A stretch of 9,155 nucleotides of DNA from Yoonia sp. (lineage in GTDB: Bacteria > Pseudomonadota > Alphaproteobacteria > Rhodobacterales > Rhodobacteraceae). The stretch is from positions 1 through 9,155 of the forward strand of contig JAHDGO010000057.1 of NCBI GenBank assembly GCA_020627605.1, in the 5' to 3' direction. Both the position numbers and the translations under genes were made by a program. Each line of letters begins with the position of its first letter. The stretch's first letter is position 1. Below the pieces are notes generated by a model. The model saw only the letters and a list, made by a program, of their open reading frames with translations, was not told the origin of the DNA and did not search any database. Below, one piece after another: positions 5,506 through 9,155 of this stretch.

Positions 5506-6224
5506 GGTGTCCGGGGCAGAATTCCAAGGGGCGGCAAGTGGTCGAGCAGAGCGAGCGTGGCATAGGCGGCAAGCAAGGCCCACCCGAAAGAGGCCAGCGT
5601 GCCGATGATCACATATTCCCCGGCGCGTTGGTCCTTGGCCGTGGTGTCAAAGCGCAGGATGGATTTGGCGGCGATCAGAAAGCCGACACCGGCAGGTTGC
5701 CCAACCATGACAAGCAGGAAGATCACGCCGCGTTCCAGCACGCCGATCAACTGCCCACCCTTGTCCAGCCCCTTGGGCAAATCGGTGCCTGCCCAAGGCA
5801 GCATCAGCAACCCGATCACAAATGCGCCCGCACGAACGCAGGCAATCGCGCCTGAGGCAAGGACCATCAAGGCAGGCAGCCATGACAGATCTGCCCATGC
5901 GCCATTGGCCCATAGGGTGGGGAACAGCACCGCGGTGACAATCAATGTGATGGCATGGGCCACCTGATCCAGCAGAAACGGCCAGATGCCACTGTCGCCG
6001 GTGGCAAAGGTCTTGATCGCGTCAATGACCAGATGCGCAGCAGCCAGCGCCAGCAGGGGCCAGGCGGTCACACTGCCCATGGCCAGTTGCAGCGTGACAA
6101 GCACGATCACACCATGCAGCAACAAAACAAGCGGTTTGCGTTTGTTGGCCACCAGCCAATCTGACTGCAGGACGAAATCCGCCAGTACATGGGCAAACAA
6201 CAGGGCGGCAAATGTCTCAATCAT
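5502..6224 (-). CDS. DUF3307 family integral membrane protein
   Basis: 240 aa, very hydrophobic, with about six or seven membrane segments (roughly 32-50, 54-72, 85-105, 114-142, 158-186 and 205-228, plus the N-terminal helix). It matches DUF3307 in FAHVLADFVLQSDWL (10-24), AHLVIDAIK (63-71), LLDQVAHA (84-91) and the C-terminal EYVIIGTLASFGWAL (203-217). The repeated His/Asp spacings H12-x3-D16, H64-x3-D68 and D86-x3-H90 sit in or beside helices and recall membrane-bound metal-dependent hydrolases, but no enzymatic activity is established for the family. Its ATG overlaps the satD stop by eight bases (ATGATTGA), implying translational coupling. The upstream HTH protein is therefore its probable regulator or partner. 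Confidence 0.85.
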   Translation of the reverse strand: MIETFAALLFAHVLADFVLQSDWLVANKRKPLVLLLHGVIVLVTLQLAMGSVTAWPLLALAAAHLVIDAIKTFATGDSGIWPFLLDQVAHAITLIVTAVLFPTLWANGAWADLSWLPALMVLASGAIACVRAGAFVIGLLMLPWAGTDLPKGLDKGGQLIGVLERGVIFLLVMVGQPAGVGFLIAAKSILRFDTTAKDQRAGEYVIIGTLASFGWALLAAYATLALLDHLPPLGILPRTP

Positions 6225-6873
6225 CGGTCGGTTGCGTCGTCATAAAATCATGGTGTTGCATGGCATAAAGCGCTGAGTGGAAATAGGAAAATCCTGCACC
6301 TGCAAGCCGACTTTGGACTGCCTGCCGGGTAATGCCAAGTGTTTTGGCAATTTCATCATGGGTCGGCGCGTTTTGGTCCAGCGCATGTGCAACAGCCTCT
6401 GCCTGGGCGGCCGTCCAGCCCATGCTGATGAACTCTGTCAGGTCGATCAGCGCGGCAAGTTCGTCGGTGACACCCGTACCAGTGATGGTGAGCTGCCGTT
6501 TCGGGCTCATGGCATCTAGCGCGTGGCCAGAGGCGACGAAGGCCGCACCGCTGGCATCTGACAGATCACGCGTGCCCGCCGTGCCCAGCGCCCCAATGCC
6601 TGCCGCGATGCGCGTGTCGATCCCGGCATCCGCGGCGCGCAGGCGTGCGCGCAGAAAGATCAGCGCGTGCAGGGTCAGACCGGGTTTGCACAACAAGACC
6701 TGCCAGCCGTCGCCGCGATAGCGGGTAAAGCGCAGGTCAATGTCCCACATCTGACCGAAATCAATCGCAGCCTTACTTAAGGTGTCAAATGCAATGTTGA
6801 CGGTTTCGGGCGATGCCGTGCGCGATCGGATGAGATCGCCGGTCAGGACAGAAACTGATGGGTGCGTGTTCAT
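6217..6873 (-). CDS. satD: SatD family protein with C-terminal HTH
   Basis: 218 aa from the ATG at 6873; a TTG at 6879 would add two residues. No Shine-Dalgarno is visible, so the mRNA may be leaderless or SD-independent. The N-terminal domain shows GDLIRSR (12-18), RYRGDGWQVLL (51-61), TRIAAGIGAL (87-96) and DASGAAFVASGHALDAM (106-122). The C-terminus holds a helix-turn-helix at about 171-190 (THDEIAKTLGITRQAVQSRL) followed by a short helix. This matches SatD, named from the Streptococcus ffh-satCDE acid-tolerance locus. The two Asp motifs (D13, D55; 42 residues apart) recall the metal-binding Asps of class III nucleotidyl cyclases, but the later Asn and Arg are absent. The gene is translationally coupled to the DUF3307 gene, and its upstream DNA carries a periodic array of inverted half-sites, suggesting autoregulation. 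Confidence 0.8.
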   Translation of the reverse strand: MNTHPSVSVLTGDLIRSRTASPETVNIAFDTLSKAAIDFGQMWDIDLRFTRYRGDGWQVLLCKPGLTLHALIFLRARLRAADAGIDTRIAAGIGALGTAGTRDLSDASGAAFVASGHALDAMSPKRQLTITGTGVTDELAALIDLTEFISMGWTAAQAEAVAHALDQNAPTHDEIAKTLGITRQAVQSRLAGAGFSYFHSALYAMQHHDFMTTQPTDD

Positions 6874-6875
6874 AA

Positions 6876-6951
6876 GCAAGATATATCATTTGCGAAATAT
6901 AAAAGCAAACATATGTGTTTGCTTACTATATTAGCAACTCAAAAGCTCTGC
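6876..6951. promoter_or_regulatory. Three-unit GCAA-N10-TTGC operator array upstream of satD
   Basis: Half-sites start at 6876 (GCAA), 6890 (TTGC), 6905 (GCAA), 6919 (TTGC), 6934 (GCAA) and 6948 (CTGC, one mismatch). The steps are 14, 15, 14, 15 and 14 bases, so the 18-bp inverted-repeat unit recurs at an exact 29-base period. The middle unit extends to a perfect 9-bp repeat, AAGCAAACA (6903-6911) and TGTTTGCTT (6916-6924), around TATG. The first unit begins three bases before the satD start codon. The AT-rich centres could also contain the promoter: TATATT (minus strand, 6896-6901) is a good -10 candidate without a convincing -35. The likely binding protein is SatD itself, by inference. Confidence 0.6.
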
Positions 6952-7011
6952 CTGCATTTGCCTTCCCATGACAATCTCCGCCAATTGAGGCGTTGCCCCA
7001 TCCAGCCGTTT
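6952..7011. other. Short non-coding spacer after the acetyltransferase gene
   Basis: This stretch follows the acetyltransferase stop on the minus strand. It contains a small CGCC-AATTGA-GGCG hairpin (about 6980-6993) with no run of T after it on the minus strand. That is too weak to call a terminator. Transcription from the sufT operon could therefore run into satD. Confidence 0.3.
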
Positions 7012-7560
7012 TCACCGCACACGCGCCGGATTGCCCACAGCTGTTGCACCGGCAGGCACATCGCGGGTCACGACGGCCCCGGCACCGATCACGGCGTCGT
7101 CACCAATGCTGACACCCGGTAAAATCAGCGCCCCGCCACCGATCCAGACGTTGGCCCCGATGCTGATCGGGCGCCCGAACTCCAGCCCCTCGGCCCGCAC
7201 CTTTGGATCGCGCGGGTGATCTGCTGTCAGGATCTGGGTGCCAGGACCAATTTGCGTGTCTTGCCCGATGGTGATCGGGCAGACATCCAGCAAGGTGCAG
7301 CCGTAGTTGAAGAACACACCGGCAGCGAGGTGGATGTTGCTGCCATAGTCCACATAGATGGGCGGGCGAATGACGGCGTTGGTGAATGTCCCCAAAAGCT
7401 GACCAAGGATCGCATCACGCGCGTCATCCTGACCATAGATGGTCTGGTTGTAGTCCGACATCAGCTGTTGCGCGCGTTTGCGCGCCGCGACCAGATCAGG
7501 ATCGCCGGGGCGATAAAGCTCTCCGGCAATCATCTTGTCCTTTTCGGTGAGGGCGGTCAT
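7012..7560 (-). CDS. Maltose/galactoside-type O-acetyltransferase (hexapeptide repeat)
   Basis: 182 aa, the usual length of Maa/LacA/NodL-type acetyltransferases. The N-terminal maltose-acetyltransferase region (about 5-57) starts EKDKMIAGELYRPGDPDL. It is followed by the left-handed beta-helix with repeats such as ITIGQDTQIGPGTQI (96-110), ISIGANVWIGGGALI (132-146) and VSIGDDAVIGAGAVV (150-164). The catalytic His is H115 in TADHP. The family transfers acetyl from acetyl-CoA to sugar hydroxyls, but the natural acceptor is usually unknown, so I do not assign one. The start lies six bases after the sufT stop, with AAGGG overlapping that stop codon, so the two genes are cotranscribed. No functional link with Fe-S assembly is evident. 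Confidence 0.92.
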   Translation of the reverse strand: MTALTEKDKMIAGELYRPGDPDLVAARKRAQQLMSDYNQTIYGQDDARDAILGQLLGTFTNAVIRPPIYVDYGSNIHLAAGVFFNYGCTLLDVCPITIGQDTQIGPGTQILTADHPRDPKVRAEGLEFGRPISIGANVWIGGGALILPGVSIGDDAVIGAGAVVTRDVPAGATAVGNPARVR

Positions 7561-7566
7561 TCGCCC

Positions 7567-7929
7567 TTACATAAAGCCAAGTTCCAGCCGCGCTTCGTCA
7601 GACATCATGTCCATGCCCCATTGCGGCTCAAACGTCATTTCGACGTCGACCTGCTTGACGCCGGGCAGGGGTTCAATCGCGTCGGCAACCCAACCGGGCA
7701 TTTCACCGGCCACCGGGCAGCCGGGGGCTGTCAGCGTCATGATCACGTTGACGGCGTTATCGTCCTTGATGTCGATGGTGTAAATCAGACCAAGGTCATA
7801 GATATTCACTGGGATTTCAGGGTCATAGACCGATTTGCACGCCTGCACGATATCTTCGTAAAGCGGATGCTCTGTCGTTGATGGCGCAATCATTGGTGCG
7901 CCTTCCAGCTGTGCATTGCTCTCGGTCAT
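7567..7929 (-). CDS. sufT: SufT-like Fe-S assembly protein (DUF59/MIP18 family)
   Basis: 120 aa. The DUF59/MIP18 domain covers about residues 22-103, with DPEIPVNIYDLGLIY (36-50) and TLTAPGCPVAGEMPGW (65-80). C71 is the conserved cysteine. The C-terminal extension WGMDMMSDEARLELGFM (104-120) marks the SufT-type rather than the PaaD or ApbC-associated members. SufT proteins assist Fe-S cluster maturation with the SUF system in the cytosol. The start at 7929 has AAAGG about nine bases upstream; Met13 is an alternative. It leads an operon with the acetyltransferase. The rest of the suf cluster is not in the window, and the A-type carrier expected near sufT is the broken gene at 5159-5471. Confidence 0.9.
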   Translation of the reverse strand: MTESNAQLEGAPMIAPSTTEHPLYEDIVQACKSVYDPEIPVNIYDLGLIYTIDIKDDNAVNVIMTLTAPGCPVAGEMPGWVADAIEPLPGVKQVDVEMTFEPQWGMDMMSDEARLELGFM

Positions 7930-7953
7930 GTCAGGTTGCCTTTATGATACCTG

Positions 7954-7988
7954 AGCAAACATATAGGAATTGTGCGCAGGGGCGTAAA
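7954..7988 (-). promoter_or_regulatory. Candidate sufT promoter
   Basis: On the minus strand, TTTACG (7983-7988) and TATATG (7960-7965) stand 17 bases apart and match the -35 and -10 consensus at four of six positions each. The -10 box overlaps AGCAAACATAT (7954-7964), an exact 11-base match to the middle unit of the satD array (6904-6914). The promoter assignment is plausible because the 72-base gap to the MFS gene is the only non-coding DNA before sufT. Confidence 0.35.
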
Positions 7989-8001
7989 GGGCGTTGCGCG
8001 T

Positions 8002-9155
8002 TCAGGGGGCGACCGGGCCAATCCGTCGCGGCCAGCCCCAGCCTGCAATATATGACAGAAACAGCGCTGCCGCGACATTCAGCGCGGCCGCCATCCAGAA
8101 AACAGCCGCGATCGCCTCTGCATCCGCCAGCCAGCCTGCCAGCAGGATAACCGGTGGCATCATCAGCTTGAAAATCGCACCGGTGATCCCGGCGACGCGG
8201 CCCATATGGGCGGCGTCCGTGCTCTCTTGTCGGTAGGACCACACGCCAATATCGTAAAACAACATGACCGCGCCTTCCGCAAAGCTGAGCACAAAGATCA
8301 ACGCGAGCGACGGGGCCGCGCCGGTGGCCAGATAGATCGCAGCCAGTAGCCAGATGGGCCAAAAGAATGCGGCTCGCCGCCCCAGATGTCGCCTGAGACG
8401 TGGTGCGACACTCGCCGCAAGGACAGAGGCAACACCCGCCGCGGCCAACACCAGCCCGATCTCAAACGCGTTGGCGTCCAACCCCACCTTCAGTTTCAGC
8501 AAAAGCCCCACCAGAAACGCCCCGGATGCGGCATTGGTCAGGACAACGGCGCAGGTCATCATCACCAACTCGCGGTTTTTGGCGAACACCTGAAACCCGG
8601 CCTTCAGCGCGGGCCAGAACGGGCTGGGTGCAGGAGGCGGTTCAGCCGGGTCAAAACGAAAGGCGAACAATGCGCTGACACAAAGGAGCAGGGCAACACA
8701 GGCAACCAGACCTGAGTGTCCAAGGGTCAGCAGGGCAAACCCTGCCACGGCGGGACCGATGGTCGTGATCGTCGCATTGATCGCACTGTTGAAAGCGGTG
8801 GCGTCACTCAGCCGCGTTTCCGCCACGGTCAGCCGCAGAACGGTGAACTGCAGGTTGCCCAGCGCATAGCCCACGCCATTCAGCACGATCATGAACAGGG
8901 CAAGTCCCGCAATATTGACCCTGCCGGCCTGCAGAAACAGCCACAGTGTTATGCAAAGCACCGCCAGAATAACGCAGTAGAGCCGAAAACCCGTCGCTTT
9001 GCGCATCCGGTCATTGATGACGCCCACGAAGATCGCAAACAGAATGTTGGGGATAAACCCAGCCCCCTTGATCAGCGCCAGGCCGGTGCCACGGCCGCTC
9101 AACTCCAGCGCAAGCAGGGGCAGGGCAAAGGCCAGCATGTTCTGCGCCAGAAGTA
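8002..9155 (-). CDS. MFS transporter, N-terminus outside the window
   Basis: The reading frame stays open to the window edge. The ATG at 9138 is internal to transmembrane segment 1, because the codons before it read LLAQN and continue into MLAFALPLLALEL. About 383 residues are present. The pattern fits a 12-helix major facilitator: a VGVINDRMRKATG loop between helices 2 and 3 (about 38-50 from that Met), a cytoplasmic central loop with FDPAEPPPAPSPFW, then a second half with RLRRHLGRR. The sequence resembles the MFS_3 (enterobactin-exporter-like) group, which suggests export, but the substrate cannot be inferred. The C-terminus is at 8002. It lies upstream of sufT in the same orientation with 72 bases between, so it may or may not be in the same transcript. 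Confidence 0.88.
   Translation of the reverse strand, partial: LLAQNMLAFALPLLALELSGRGTGLALIKGAGFIPNILFAIFVGVINDRMRKATGFRLYCVILAVLCITLWLFLQAGRVNIAGLALFMIVLNGVGYALGNLQFTVLRLTVAETRLSDATAFNSAINATITTIGPAVAGFALLTLGHSGLVACVALLLCVSALFAFRFDPAEPPPAPSPFWPALKAGFQVFAKNRELVMMTCAVVLTNAASGAFLVGLLLKLKVGLDANAFEIGLVLAAAGVASVLAASVAPRLRRHLGRRAAFFWPIWLLAAIYLATGAAPSLALIFVLSFAEGAVMLFYDIGVWSYRQESTDAAHMGRVAGITGAIFKLMMPPVILLAGWLADAEAIAAVFWMAAALNVAAALFLSYIAGWGWPRRIGPVAP

Noticed and set aside
6876..6951. CRISPR-like interpretation of the 29-base period
   Set aside because: Only short inverted half-sites recur, the 29-base units are otherwise not repeated, and no cas genes are present.
6980..6993. CGCC-AATTGA-GGCG hairpin as terminator of the sufT operon
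   Set aside because: The stem is only four base pairs and no T-run follows on the minus strand.

Overview
The window reads as ordinary chromosome of an alphaproteobacterium, most likely Rhodobacterales (Roseobacter group). The support is high GC with strong G/C third-position bias, a PpaA/AerR-type tetrapyrrole/cobalamin-binding protein, a sufT-like gene and an A-type Fe-S carrier beginning MFGIPGK, and typical alphaproteobacterial tpiA and P450 sequences. I see no tRNA, rRNA, CRISPR, transposase or integrase. Genes are tightly packed, and no gap without a gene exceeds about 175 bases.

Left part (1-4147). A plus-strand pair encodes a small Ala-rich putative lipoprotein (61-414) and an exported DUF2145 protein with a possible permuted papain-like Cys/His pair (419-1225). 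It abuts, stop codon against stop codon, a complete minus-strand cytochrome P450 (1226-2404). The P450 is divergent from a PpaA/AerR-like B12/SCHIC-domain protein (2580-3404). The 175-base gap between them carries a perfect TGTAT-N8-ATACA repeat that fits the PpsR/CrtJ consensus TGT-N12-ACA, next to a possible -10 box and a second palindrome. Minus-strand triosephosphate isomerase (tpiA, 3416-4147) follows convergently.

Middle (4215-5471). A 2-oxoglutarate/Fe(II) dioxygenase of the isopenicillin-N-synthase superfamily diverges from tpiA. It faces a HesB/IscA-type Fe-S carrier gene (5159-5471, minus) that lacks an internal piece of about 47-50 bases and is therefore frameshifted. Both halves are clearly recognisable in different frames.

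Right part (5502-9155, all minus). In the direction of transcription it holds an edge-truncated MFS transporter, sufT (DUF59/MIP18), a Maa-type O-acetyltransferase, and a translationally coupled pair: a SatD-family protein with a C-terminal HTH and a DUF3307 membrane protein. After these comes the damaged Fe-S carrier gene. sufT and the acetyltransferase form an operon with a 6-base gap.

The most interesting part is the satD-DUF3307 cassette. The AT-rich DNA before satD holds six half-sites (GCAA, TTGC, GCAA, TTGC, GCAA, CTGC) spaced 14/15/14/15/14 bases, that is, three 18-bp inverted-repeat units at an exact 29-base period. The central unit is a perfect 9-bp hairpin-type repeat. The SatD N-terminal half also carries two Asp motifs placed as in class III nucleotidyl cyclases, fused to an HTH. 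This suggests a nucleotide- or metal-sensing autoregulator controlling a membrane protein. It is an inference that needs structural and comparative testing.
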